From positions 1 to 15,371 of the forward strand of contig JAATFK010000166.1 of assembly GCA_015655225.1 (NCBI GenBank): 15,371 bases of DNA, written 5' to 3'. Positions 1-6,774 of the stretch are shown here, piece by piece (the first letter of the stretch is position 1; every line of letters starts with the position of its first letter). This DNA is from Solirubrobacterales bacterium (GTDB lineage: Bacteria; Actinomycetota; Thermoleophilia; Solirubrobacterales; Solirubrobacteraceae). Below the pieces are notes generated by a model. It saw nothing but the letters and a program-made list of their open reading frames with translations. It did not search any database and had not been told where the DNA came from. The position numbers and the translations under genes are program-made.

Positions 1-380
1 CCGAGCGCGGGGAGGCCGGGATCGTTCGGCAGGCCCGGGGGCGGCGGGGTGGTGGGGGCGGTGGTCGTGTCGGTCGCGGTCGTGGCGTCGGCGGCGTGGG
101 CGACCGGGTCCGGCACCGCATAGGCGACCCCGCGCCGGCCGTGCAGGCGCGCGATCGTCGCGGACACCCGCCCGCGAGCGACGTGCAGCACGCGGACGCG
201 CGGCGCCGGCCGTCCTTTGCGAGCGCTCGCCGTGGTCGCCTGCGCCCGCGCGTCGGCGTGCGGCCCGTAGCCGACGACGACCACGCCGGGAACGGTGGCA
301 GGCGCCGCGTCCGCGGCGGCCGACCCGCACCCGAGCAGCGCGACCGCGACCACTACGGCCCGCCAGGCCAGAGGCCTCAA
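1..380 (-). CDS. Subtilisin-like (S8) serine protease, N-terminal part
   Basis: This is the 5' end of a secreted protease gene that runs off the left edge; about 126 codons are visible. The start is a TTG at 380 that overlaps the TGA of the upstream gene (TTGA), as at the other junctions of this operon. A basic N-terminus and hydrophobic stretch (residues 8-17) end in LLGC, a loose lipobox, so it may be a lipoprotein or an ordinary secreted protein. Residues about 30-90 look like an S8 inhibitor propeptide: VVVVGYGP near the start, VRVLHVARG in the middle, then GVAYAVPDPVAHA. A Thr/Pro linker and PNDPG follow, which in this family stands just before the catalytic domain. The Asp/His/Ser triad lies outside the window, so the assignment rests on the propeptide. 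As last visible gene after a sigma factor and its membrane partner, it may be an output of that system (inference). Confidence 0.72.
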   Translation of the reverse strand, partial: MRPLAWRAVVVAVALLGCGSAAADAAPATVPGVVVVGYGPHADARAQATTASARKGRPAPRVRVLHVARGRVSATIARLHGRRGVAYAVPDPVAHAADATTATDTTTAPTTPPPPGLPNDPGLPAL

Positions 381-1642
381 TGGAAGGTCCGGATGATCCT
401 GCCGGCGGCGTTGCGCCAGATGATCGTCTGTCGTCCCGAGGCCGTCGGGTCCTCGGGCGGCTTGAAGGAGAAGGCGTTCTCGACCACCTTCGTGGTCGAG
501 GACCAGGGGTGGACGCCGCCGGGCGGGACGCCGAACGGCAGATGGCGGTTGGCGTGTCCGGTGAGGCGCAATGTGACCGTCGCGACGCCGTCGGGGACGA
601 GCCCGCTGAGCGCGTAGTGCGGCGTCAGGTGCGGGAGCGGAGCCCCCGGCTTGGGTCTGAAGCCGGGCGGGGGCGTCGCCGAGCCGCCCGAGATCACCAG
701 CCCACGCGAGGCGAAGCTCTTCGCGTCGAACGGGCCGCCGGTCCCGCCGCCGCTGCTGTCGTACTCCAGCCACGGGTGACGCCCTCTCGTCTGTGCACCG
801 AGCTTGAAGCTGAGCCGGAGCCTCATCGCCCGCCGCTGCACGTCGCGCGGCTGGCCGTGCAGCATCTGCTTCAGAGTCGCAGTGATCCTGCGCTGGCAGG
901 GCGGGAGCTCCTGGCGCGGGAGGGACATCTGGCCCTCGCCGGCGGAGATGCGGGCGGTCGACCCGTCCGGCAGGTGGACGATGCGGACGAAGCGCCGGTA
1001 GAGCGTGAGCACGGCCTGTGGATCCAGCTCCGGCGGACGGTAGGCGAGCTCCGCTCTCGTCGGCGCGCGTCGCAGGACGCCGAGCGATCGCAGCAGCACG
1101 GGGTCCGGCGTCGCATCGCTCAACGTCAGGCGGGGCGTCGGCGTCATCAGCTGGGGGCCGCATCCGGGGACGGTGGCCCCGACCCGCTCGGTTGCGGCGT
1201 TGTCGAGGTCCATCGCCCGCTGTTCCGGCGTCCGCGGCTTCGAGCCACCGTGCTGGACCGGACCCGCCCCGGGGCAGGTGGGGAAGAGGCTCGCCGCCAG
1301 CTGCTGCTGATGACGGCGACCCTTCGCGTCGACGTAGTCGAGCAGCGTCGGGGGTCTCGCCGGCACGGTCGCGGGAGTGAGGATCGTGTACGCGTCGTGG
1401 ACGACCTCGGCTTGGAGGGAGGCGCCGCTGGCGAAGCCGAGGTAGACGGTCGCCACGTCGGCGGGCAGACGTCCGCGGATCGCCCACATCGCGCCGGTCG
1501 GTCCACCGCACGTGACGGTCGGCTGCCGGCTCGGCGGGGAGGCGCTGCTCGCGGCGAGCGCGTACCCCGTGGCGCCGAGCGCCACGAGTGCGACGGTCGC
1601 CAGCAGGATCTTGCGGCGGGCGCCCGTCATGGCGTGGTGCAT
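377..1642 (-). CDS. Secreted or membrane-anchored protein with two anti-sigma-type extracytoplasmic modules
   Basis: No named family is recognised. The ATG at 1642 is chosen because AGGAG lies five bases before it (1648-1652); an ATG at 1630 overlaps the previous stop as ATGA and would give 417 instead of 421 residues. Residues 12-31 are hydrophobic and act as a signal peptide or anchor, with only about ten residues ahead of them, so this is unlikely to be the sigma-binding partner itself. Two copies of a module shared with the neighbouring membrane proteins are visible: residues 56-110 (GRLPADVATVYLGF, then DYVDAKGRR) and 345-421 (LVPDGVATVTLRL, VVENAFSF, then WRNAAGRII). Between them is a long region with several cysteines (45, 123, 161, 249) that could form disulfides. 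It sits between the membrane partner and the S8 protease in an overlapping operon, so a role in the same envelope response, perhaps ligand or protease binding, is inferred. A few AGA arginine codons occur. Confidence 0.75.
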   Translation of the reverse strand: MHHAMTGARRKILLATVALVALGATGYALAASSASPPSRQPTVTCGGPTGAMWAIRGRLPADVATVYLGFASGASLQAEVVHDAYTILTPATVPARPPTLLDYVDAKGRRHQQQLAASLFPTCPGAGPVQHGGSKPRTPEQRAMDLDNAATERVGATVPGCGPQLMTPTPRLTLSDATPDPVLLRSLGVLRRAPTRAELAYRPPELDPQAVLTLYRRFVRIVHLPDGSTARISAGEGQMSLPRQELPPCQRRITATLKQMLHGQPRDVQRRAMRLRLSFKLGAQTRGRHPWLEYDSSGGGTGGPFDAKSFASRGLVISGGSATPPPGFRPKPGAPLPHLTPHYALSGLVPDGVATVTLRLTGHANRHLPFGVPPGGVHPWSSTTKVVENAFSFKPPEDPTASGRQTIIWRNAAGRIIRTFH

Positions 1643-2262
1643 CGTTGCTCCTGGCAGGCGAGGACGAGATGGCCGGATCCGTCGAACGCCGTGACGGCGG
1701 TGACGGTCGCCGTCGCGGGAATCGCAACGACGTAGACGTAGGTGTCGCCGGGAAGTCGCGCTGCGTGAAGCGCGTCCGCGTCGGCGGGGATCGGGATCGC
1801 GTCACGGCGGGCTCGGCCCAGCACCAGCTCGACGCGCCGCGCGCTCGCGGGAACGGCGCCGAACGCGAAGCTGTGACGGGCGGCAGGGTCGTAGAACGTC
1901 GTGGCCGGCGCGATCAGCGGACCGCAGGCACTGCCGGCTCCGCCGACGCTCGTGCGCAGCAGCAGGCTCACGGCCCGCGCCGGCCGCGAGCAGCGGCTCA
2001 CCGACAGCTGCCAGCCGGCCGGGTGGTCGGTCGCGAGGATCGCGGCGGCAGGCGCGAGCCGCGGGAGCGGTGGGGCGGAGGAGAAGATCGAGCGCGTCGC
2101 CGCCGCGGTCGAGGCGCCGAGCGCGACGACGACCGCGAGTGCCGCCACGCCGCGACGCCAGCCGCGCCGTCGCCGCCGCGGAACACGACGCGCGAAGGCG
2201 CTCTGCAGCTCGTCGCCGAGCGCGTCGAGCAGCTGCTGGGGGCTGCGGGCCGGACTGCTCAC
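1627..2262 (-). CDS. Single-pass membrane protein, candidate anti-sigma factor
   Basis: A 211-residue protein starting at a GTG that overlaps the sigma gene stop (GTGA), with GGAG eight bases upstream (2271-2274). Residues 1-38 are cytoplasmic: a short helix (LLDALGDELQSAF) followed by an Arg-rich run; 39-56 form one membrane segment; the rest is extracytoplasmic. Residues 132-200 carry the module also seen in the neighbours (FAFGAVPASARRVELVLG, a Val/Tyr-rich strand, then AFDGSGHLV). Four cysteines, two after the membrane segment and two at the C-terminus, could form disulfides outside the cell. Position directly behind an ECF sigma gene with translational coupling is the main argument for an anti-sigma role. 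The N-terminus lacks the HxxxCxxC motif of zinc anti-sigma domains, so binding to sigma is inferred. Confidence 0.7.
   Translation of the reverse strand: MSSPARSPQQLLDALGDELQSAFARRVPRRRRRGWRRGVAALAVVVALGASTAAATRSIFSSAPPLPRLAPAAAILATDHPAGWQLSVSRCSRPARAVSLLLRTSVGGAGSACGPLIAPATTFYDPAARHSFAFGAVPASARRVELVLGRARRDAIPIPADADALHAARLPGDTYVYVVAIPATATVTAVTAFDGSGHLVLACQEQRCTTP
1648..1652 (-). promoter_or_regulatory. Ribosome binding site deciding the 1642 start
   Basis: AGGAG, then the five bases CAACG, then ATG. The site lies within the 3' end of the preceding gene. It favours the ATG at 1642 over the one at 1630, which would be 17 bases away from it. Confidence 0.7.
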
Positions 2263-2798
2263 GGGGACGGCTCCGGCAGCTCCATCGAGGTGCTCAGCGT
2301 GCGCAGCGCTCGCGAGACGCGGGCTCGCGCGGTCGCCTGGGAGACGCCGAGCCTGCTCGCGACGGCCGGGTAGTCCAGCTCCAGCACGACGCGCAGCCGC
2401 AGCGCCTCGCGCTGCTCGGGGCCGAGCTGGTCGAGCGCCGCGGCGAGGGCGTCGCGCAGGTCGTCGAGCCCGGCGAGCTGCTCGATGCGCGCGATCTCGT
2501 CCTCCGCCAGCTGCGGGGTCTGGACGCCGAGTCGCGCCAGCGCCTTGCGCTCGCTGCGCCCGCGGCGCAGCGCGTCGCTCAGCGCGTTGCGGGCGATCGC
2601 CCAGATCCACCCCTCCGCCTCGACCGCCGTGCGCCCGCGGAAGCGCCCGCGCCGCGCGTGCGCCCGCACGAACGTCTCGCCGACGAGGTCGATCGCCAGC
2701 TGGGCGTCGTAGCAGCGGCGTGTGAAGTACACCAGCAGCGACTCCGCATGGGTGCGGTACAGGTCCTCGAGGGCTCTTGCATCCAGCGTGAACGACAT
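2259..2798 (-). CDS. ECF-type RNA polymerase sigma factor
   Basis: A 179-residue sigma-70-family protein of the extracytoplasmic-function class. Region 2 spans about residues 12-80 (LYRTHAESLLVYF, DLVGETFVRAHAR, then GWIWAIARNALSDALRRG), which binds core polymerase and the -10 element. Region 4 spans about 122-170 (LGPEQREALRLRVV, YPAVASRLGVSQATARARVSRAL), the helix-turn-helix for the -35 element. No C-terminal extension is present. ATG at 2798 is chosen over a TTG at 2807, because the putative -10 element ends at 2815 and would place the transcript start near the TTG. No good Shine-Dalgarno is present, so translation may be nearly leaderless. The gene heads an operon with a membrane partner, a secreted protein and an S8 protease. 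It is less similar to the two sigma factors at 4274-5500 than those are to each other. Confidence 0.9.
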   Translation of the reverse strand: MSFTLDARALEDLYRTHAESLLVYFTRRCYDAQLAIDLVGETFVRAHARRGRFRGRTAVEAEGWIWAIARNALSDALRRGRSERKALARLGVQTPQLAEDEIARIEQLAGLDDLRDALAAALDQLGPEQREALRLRVVLELDYPAVASRLGVSQATARARVSRALRTLSTSMELPEPSP

Positions 2799-2814
2799 CG
2801 GTCTCAACCGTTAA

Positions 2815-2839
2815 GACGCACGGGGGGCGAACGTGTGAC
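2815..2839 (-). promoter_or_regulatory. Putative ECF promoter of the sigma gene at 2259-2798
   Basis: Read on the minus strand: GTCACA (2839-2834), 15 bases, CGTC (2818-2815), then 16 bases to the ATG. The same layout stands before the other two sigma genes in the window. GTCACA with a CGTC-like -10 resembles motifs described for some ECF sigma groups, such as TGTCACA/CGTC for ECF41. Autoregulation is inferred. Confidence 0.55.
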
Positions 2840-2902
2840 GCGCACGCGCCAGAGCACGCTAGTAGCGCGCCCGGCGGATCACGTGGCCGTCGGCCCCCTT
2901 CC

Positions 2903-2914
2903 AGGTCTAGACCT
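2903..2914. repeat. 12-base perfect palindrome over the 2907 stop codon
   Basis: AGGTCTAGACCT is a perfect inverted repeat without a loop and contains the TAG stop of the gene ending at 2907. There is no U-tract on either side and no room for a hairpin loop, so it is not a standard terminator. It could be a protein site or chance. Confidence 0.4.
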
Positions 2915-4277
2915 CGAGCCGGGTCTGCCCGGCGTTCGTGGGGACGGTCGTCGCCCAGTAGTTCGCGGGTGTGGCGAGGTGGCGGGCGATGCCGTGGGCG
3001 AAGCGCAGGTCGACGTCGGCGACGCCGTCGGGGACGAGACCGACGACGAGGTGGCCCAGCGTCCCGTAGTCGGGCTTGCCGGCGCGGATGCGAGCGAGGT
3101 CGAAGCTGGGGCCGCCGCCCCCGTCGCCGTCCGGTCCGAGGATCAGCCCGGTGACGTGCAGGCCGGCGCTGGCGCGCTCCTCCAGCGCCCGGATGCGCGC
3201 CTGCTGCGCACGGCCTCTGGGCGAGAGGGTCTGCAGGCAGCCGGCGGGGCGCTGCGGCGGGAGGCGGTAGGTGGCGGGGATCAGGTACAGCGATCTGCCA
3301 CCCGGGACGGGTCCGAGGCGGCGGATCGCGTCGGTCTCGACGGTCGCGTAGAGCGCCGCGAAGAGCCCGTGCTTCACGAGTCTCAGCGGGAGCAGGTCGC
3401 TGGCGCGCTGCGGGCGTCGCAGCGCCGCGAGCCGGTCGCGGATCGCCGGCGGCGGCAGCGTCGACACGAGGCGCGGTCTCAGCAGGTCGAGGTTCGGCGG
3501 GTCGCAGCCACGGCCGGGGACCGAGAACGAGCCGCCGGGCGTGTCGCTGATCCCGTCCGGCACGGTGATCCGCTGGAGCGCGTGGCCGTGGGCGTCGTAG
3601 GCGGTCGCATGCATGTCGAAGTCCGGCCCCGCGACCTGCGCGAGGTAGTAGGCGAACGGGCGTCTGAGGCCCATCGCGGCGAGCATCCGGGGATCGGTGA
3701 CCCGCACGATCTGGGCCTGCCTGCTCAGCGCGGGCCGTCTCACGCTGTGGATCCAGGTCAGCCGGACGGAGGCGGCGTTTGGCGCGACCGCTCCCGCGAT
3801 CACGCCCTGCTCGGCCCCGCTCCCGAGCGGGATCTGTCCCTGCCAGTCGAGCGTGCCGCCGTGCTCGGGGACGTTCGTCCCGCAGCCGCCGGACTGGCCC
3901 TCGCGCGGCCAGTCGACGTCGATGCGGAAGCCGCGGGTCGTCATGAAGCCGACGAGCTGCCACTGCCGTCCGTGGCCGGGGAGCTGGCCGCGGGCGAAGA
4001 TCAGCGGCCGCGTGAGCGCCCGGATGCCGGCCGCCTGCTGCTGCGGCGAGACGCGCCCGAAGGTCAGGCTCGGCGGTCCGCCGACGTCGCCGCGGCCGGC
4101 GAGCAGGCCGGCCGTCCCGCCGGCGCCGGCGAGCACGAGCGCCCCGACCGTCACGAGCACGCGCGTCGAGCCGCGGCGCGGCCAGCGCAGTCGCGCGCGC
4201 CAGCCATCGGGCCGTGCCGCCTGGCGCTCGGCGGCCTCCACGAGCGCGTCGCCGAGGCGGGTCACGAAGTCGCTCAT
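2907..4277 (-). CDS. Single-pass membrane protein, candidate anti-sigma factor with a large outer domain
   Basis: A 456-residue protein. Its ATG overlaps the sigma stop (ATGA), and AGGAG lies five bases upstream (4283-4287), so the pair is translationally coupled. Residues 1-37 are cytoplasmic, with a short helix (FVTRLGDALVEAA) and a basic stretch; 38-60 form one membrane segment. The outer part contains an FMTTRGFRIDV segment near residue 112 that parallels AFKTTRGLECV in the product of 5497-6774. The shared module appears at 160-235 (GAVAPNAASVRLTW, then TAYDAHGHAL), and a shortened second copy ends the protein (about 409-456, LVPDGVADVDLRF). There are few cysteines (132, 138 area and further on). 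No zinc anti-sigma motif is present. An anti-sigma role is inferred from position and topology; the outer domain would be the sensor. Confidence 0.72.
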   Translation of the reverse strand: MSDFVTRLGDALVEAAERQAARPDGWRARLRWPRRGSTRVLVTVGALVLAGAGGTAGLLAGRGDVGGPPSLTFGRVSPQQQAAGIRALTRPLIFARGQLPGHGRQWQLVGFMTTRGFRIDVDWPREGQSGGCGTNVPEHGGTLDWQGQIPLGSGAEQGVIAGAVAPNAASVRLTWIHSVRRPALSRQAQIVRVTDPRMLAAMGLRRPFAYYLAQVAGPDFDMHATAYDAHGHALQRITVPDGISDTPGGSFSVPGRGCDPPNLDLLRPRLVSTLPPPAIRDRLAALRRPQRASDLLPLRLVKHGLFAALYATVETDAIRRLGPVPGGRSLYLIPATYRLPPQRPAGCLQTLSPRGRAQQARIRALEERASAGLHVTGLILGPDGDGGGGPSFDLARIRAGKPDYGTLGHLVVGLVPDGVADVDLRFAHGIARHLATPANYWATTVPTNAGQTRLEV

Positions 4278-4834
4278 CCCTGCTCCTCCAGTTGGGTGCG
4301 CAGGCGGGCGAGCCCACGGCTGACGCGCTGACGCACGACCGCCTCCGAGCAGCGCAGCTCACGCGCGATCTCCGGGTAGTCGCGCTCGTCGAGGATGTGC
4401 GCGACGACCGCGTCCCGCTGCGCGACGGGCAGCGCATCGACCAGCGCCAGCAGCCCCGCCGCGCCGCCGGCGGCGAGGTCGGCAAGCGTCTCGACGCGCT
4501 CGAGGTCGTCGTCGGTGACGACGAGCGGCTCCATGCTCAGCTGGCGGCGCGCGCGGTCCGCGACGACGCCGCGACGGATCGCGTCCACGAGCTTGTGCCG
4601 CGCGATCGAGAAGAGCCACGCCGCCGCCGGGGCCTGTTGGCGCCGGTAGCGCCGGGCGCCGCGCAACGCCGCCGCGAACGTCTCCGCCGCCAGGTCGGCC
4701 GCGACGTCGGCCTGCCGCGTCCGCACCGCGAAGAACGCCAGCACCGGCTCCGCGTAGCGCAGGTAGAAGACGCCGAACGCCGCCGGCTCGCTCGCGGTCG
4801 CCAGCAGCAGCTCCTCGTCGCTCCTCACGTCCAT
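4274..4834 (-). CDS. ECF-type RNA polymerase sigma factor
   Basis: A 186-residue sigma factor. Region 2 runs from about residue 20 to 90 (AFGVFYLRY, VAADLAAETFAAAL, then WLFSIARHKLVDAIRRG) and region 4 from about 128 to 180 (ALPVAQRDAVVAH, YPEIARELRCSEAVVRQRVS). ATG at 4834 is chosen because it matches the start of the divergent paralogue and lies 12 bases after a putative -10 element; GTG codons at 4843 and 4837 are alternatives. No clear Shine-Dalgarno is present. The protein is a close paralogue of the product of 4931-5500: RSDEELL, AFGVFY and EIARELRCSEAVVR are common to both. Its stop overlaps the start of the membrane partner. Confidence 0.92.
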   Translation of the reverse strand: MDVRSDEELLLATASEPAAFGVFYLRYAEPVLAFFAVRTRQADVAADLAAETFAAALRGARRYRRQQAPAAAWLFSIARHKLVDAIRRGVVADRARRQLSMEPLVVTDDDLERVETLADLAAGGAAGLLALVDALPVAQRDAVVAHILDERDYPEIARELRCSEAVVRQRVSRGLARLRTQLEEQG

Positions 4835-4846
4835 CACGACCACTCA

Positions 4847-4871
4847 ATCGCACGACGAGCGGCGATGTGAC
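4847..4871 (-). promoter_or_regulatory. Putative ECF promoter of the minus-strand sigma gene
   Basis: On the minus strand: GTCACA (4871-4866), 15 bases, CGAT (4850-4847), 12 bases to the ATG at 4834. It stands back to back with the plus-strand copy, with 23 bases between the two -35 hexamers, so one short region would drive both paralogous operons. Function is inferred from recurrence. Confidence 0.55.
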
Positions 4872-4894
4872 ATCCGCGACGGAGGGGACGAGCG

Positions 4895-4918
4895 GTCACA
4901 GAACGACCGCCGCTCGAC
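4895..4918 (+). promoter_or_regulatory. Putative ECF promoter of the plus-strand sigma gene
   Basis: GTCACA (4895-4900), 14 bases, CGAC (4915-4918), 12 bases to the ATG at 4931. The distance to the start leaves only a few bases of leader, as at the two sister promoters. Confidence 0.55.
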
Positions 4919-4930
4919 AAGTATGGGGCG

Positions 4931-5500
4931 ATGGGGCGCTTCTGGAGACGACGCAGCGACGAGGAGCTGTTGGGGCTGACCGGCCGAGACCGGACGGCGT
5001 TCGGCGTCTTCTACGAGCGGCACGAGCCGGCCCTGCTGGGGTTCTTCGGTCGCGCGACGCGCAGCGCGGAGGTCGCGGCCGACCTGACGGCGGAGACGTT
5101 CGCCGCCGCCCTCGCCTCGCGCGAGCAGTTTGATCCCGAGCGCGGGACGGCGCGCATGTGGCTGTTCGGGATCGCGCGCAACGTGCTCGCCGGGAGCGTG
5201 CGGCGCGGCCGCGTGGACGACGAGGCGCGCCGGCGGCTCGCGCTCGAACCGCTCGTGATCGACGACGCCCAGCTCGTGGCGATCGGCGACCTGATCGAGC
5301 GCGAGGGGGAGCAGATGGTGGCCGAGCTGCTGGGCGGCCTGCCGGAGGACCAGGCGGCGGCGGTCCGCGCCCACGTGCTGGAGGACCGCTCCTACCTGGA
5401 GATCGCGCGGGAGCTGCGCTGCTCGGAGGCCGTCGTCCGCAAGCGCGTGAGCCGGGGCCTGAGCCGGCTGCGGCGGCGCGTCAGCGAGGAGACGACATGA
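4931..5500 (+). CDS. ECF-type RNA polymerase sigma factor
   Basis: A 189-residue sigma factor, paralogous to and divergent from the one at 4274-4834. Region 2 spans about residues 24-95 (AFGVFYERHEPALLGFF, AADLTAETFAAAL, then MWLFGIARNVLAGSVRRG) and region 4 about 128-182 (LPEDQAAAVRAHVL, YLEIARELRCSEAVVRKRV). Regions 2 and 4 are joined by a roughly 30-residue linker. ATG at 4931 sits just behind the putative promoter; an ATG at 4923 is out of frame. The final codons overlap the next gene (ATGA), whose AGGAG ribosome site lies inside this coding sequence. No C-terminal regulatory domain is present. Confidence 0.92.
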   Translation: MGRFWRRRSDEELLGLTGRDRTAFGVFYERHEPALLGFFGRATRSAEVAADLTAETFAAALASREQFDPERGTARMWLFGIARNVLAGSVRRGRVDDEARRRLALEPLVIDDAQLVAIGDLIEREGEQMVAELLGGLPEDQAAAVRAHVLEDRSYLEIARELRCSEAVVRKRVSRGLSRLRRRVSEETT

Positions 5501-6774
5501 CCTACCTCCCCGATCTCAAGCGCCAGCTGGTCGACGCGGTCCCGGCCGCGCCGGGCTCCCGTCGCGGCAGCCGTTGGCGCGGGCGGGGGCGGGCGCTGCG
5601 CGGCGTTCGGCTGGTCGTCGTGCTGGCGCTGGTGCTCGCGCTGCTGACGGCGGTCGCGCTCGCGGCGAGTGGCGTGATCGAGATCGGCTCGCCGGTCAAG
5701 ACGCCCTCCTACGCCCCGTCGCTGAGCACGCCGGACCGGGGGATGGGCGCGGTCGTGCCCGGCAGCGTCCGGCTGCTCGTGGCGGGAATTCCGGATCCCG
5801 CCGGCGGGCCGCCGTGGGGGATGCGCGCCTTCAAGACGACCCGCGGGCTCGAATGCGTCCAGGTCTGCCGCGTCGTCGACGGTCGCCTCGGGCTGCTCGG
5901 CCAGGACGGCATCGCCGGCGACGACGGTCGCTTCCACCCGCTGCCCCTGCGAGTCTTGGACCAGTGGGACTGCGCGCCCGGCGACGCGCGCGGCCACGCG
6001 TTCATCGCCATCACCCAGCACGACGCCTACGCGAGCGGGCCGAGCGGCTCGCGCCGCTGCAGCATGCCCGGCGAGCACGACCCGCACAAGACGACGCGCT
6101 GCCCGGCGGCGGACCAGCGCCTGCTCGTCTACGGCCTGCTCGGTCCCGCCGCCCGCCAGCTCACCTACCGCGGCGCGGATAGACGCGACCGCGCGATCGC
6201 CCCGAGCCGTCCCGACGGCGCCTACCTGATCGTGCTGCCGGATCGCGCCCGCCTCGGCGGCATCGGCGTCGGCACGCTTCCCGGCGGGCCACCGGTCCGC
6301 AGCTACCGCTACGACAACGGCCTCGTCTGCCGCGCCTCGGGACCGCGCTGCGGCCCGGTCGGCTACGTCGCGCCCCGCCCGCCGCACGTCACGCCCGCGG
6401 AGGTGCGGGCGCCGATCACCGTCCACGTCAGCCACGGACAGAGAGACGGCGTCGCGATCACCGGCGTCGAGCTCACGTTCGCCGCGCCGGTCGCGATCAC
6501 GAACGCCGCCACCTCCTACGTCGCGACCGCCCAGCTCCCGGCCGCCTGCGGAGGCACGATGTTCAGCAGCGGGAGCACCGCGAACCTGAGGCGAGGCGCG
6601 CGCGTGCGGATCCGCCTCGGCGTTCCGGTCGGGGCGCGGTGCCACGGCCGGGTCAGCGGACGCGTCGAGCTGCAGACGCCCACCGGGAAGCCGAGCGCGG
6701 GACTGATCCTGCCGCCGACGCTGACGCGCTCGTCGAGCCTGACCGTCGGGACGTTCTCGGTCCCGATCGGCTGA
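5497..6774 (+). CDS. Single-pass membrane protein, candidate anti-sigma factor with Cys-rich outer domain
   Basis: A 425-residue protein whose ATG overlaps the sigma stop; AGGAG is five bases upstream (5487-5491). Residues 1-36 are cytoplasmic (LPDLKRQLVDAV helix, then Arg-rich), and 37-59 form a strong membrane segment. The outer region has DPAGGPPWGMR, KTTRGLECVQVCRV and LGQDGIAGDDGRFHPL around residues 100-150. That signature is familiar from uncharacterised membrane proteins next to sigma factors in Thermoleophilia (recollection, not a search). The shared module lies at about 210-278 (VYGLLGPAARQLTY, DGAYLIVL, then a Tyr/Asp/Gly strand). About ten cysteines suggest disulfides and a redox- or ligand-sensing domain. 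The last 140 residues look beta-rich. It parallels the pair at 2907-4834. The anti-sigma role is inferred. Confidence 0.75.
   Translation: MTYLPDLKRQLVDAVPAAPGSRRGSRWRGRGRALRGVRLVVVLALVLALLTAVALAASGVIEIGSPVKTPSYAPSLSTPDRGMGAVVPGSVRLLVAGIPDPAGGPPWGMRAFKTTRGLECVQVCRVVDGRLGLLGQDGIAGDDGRFHPLPLRVLDQWDCAPGDARGHAFIAITQHDAYASGPSGSRRCSMPGEHDPHKTTRCPAADQRLLVYGLLGPAARQLTYRGADRRDRAIAPSRPDGAYLIVLPDRARLGGIGVGTLPGGPPVRSYRYDNGLVCRASGPRCGPVGYVAPRPPHVTPAEVRAPITVHVSHGQRDGVAITGVELTFAAPVAITNAATSYVATAQLPAACGGTMFSSGSTANLRRGARVRIRLGVPVGARCHGRVSGRVELQTPTGKPSAGLILPPTLTRSSSLTVGTFSVPIG

Noticed and set aside
1627..4485. Very long minus-strand open frame of over 900 codons
   Set aside because: Only its last 211 codons are a real gene; the rest is the Arg/Pro/Ala-rich shadow of genes in other frames, as usual at this GC content.
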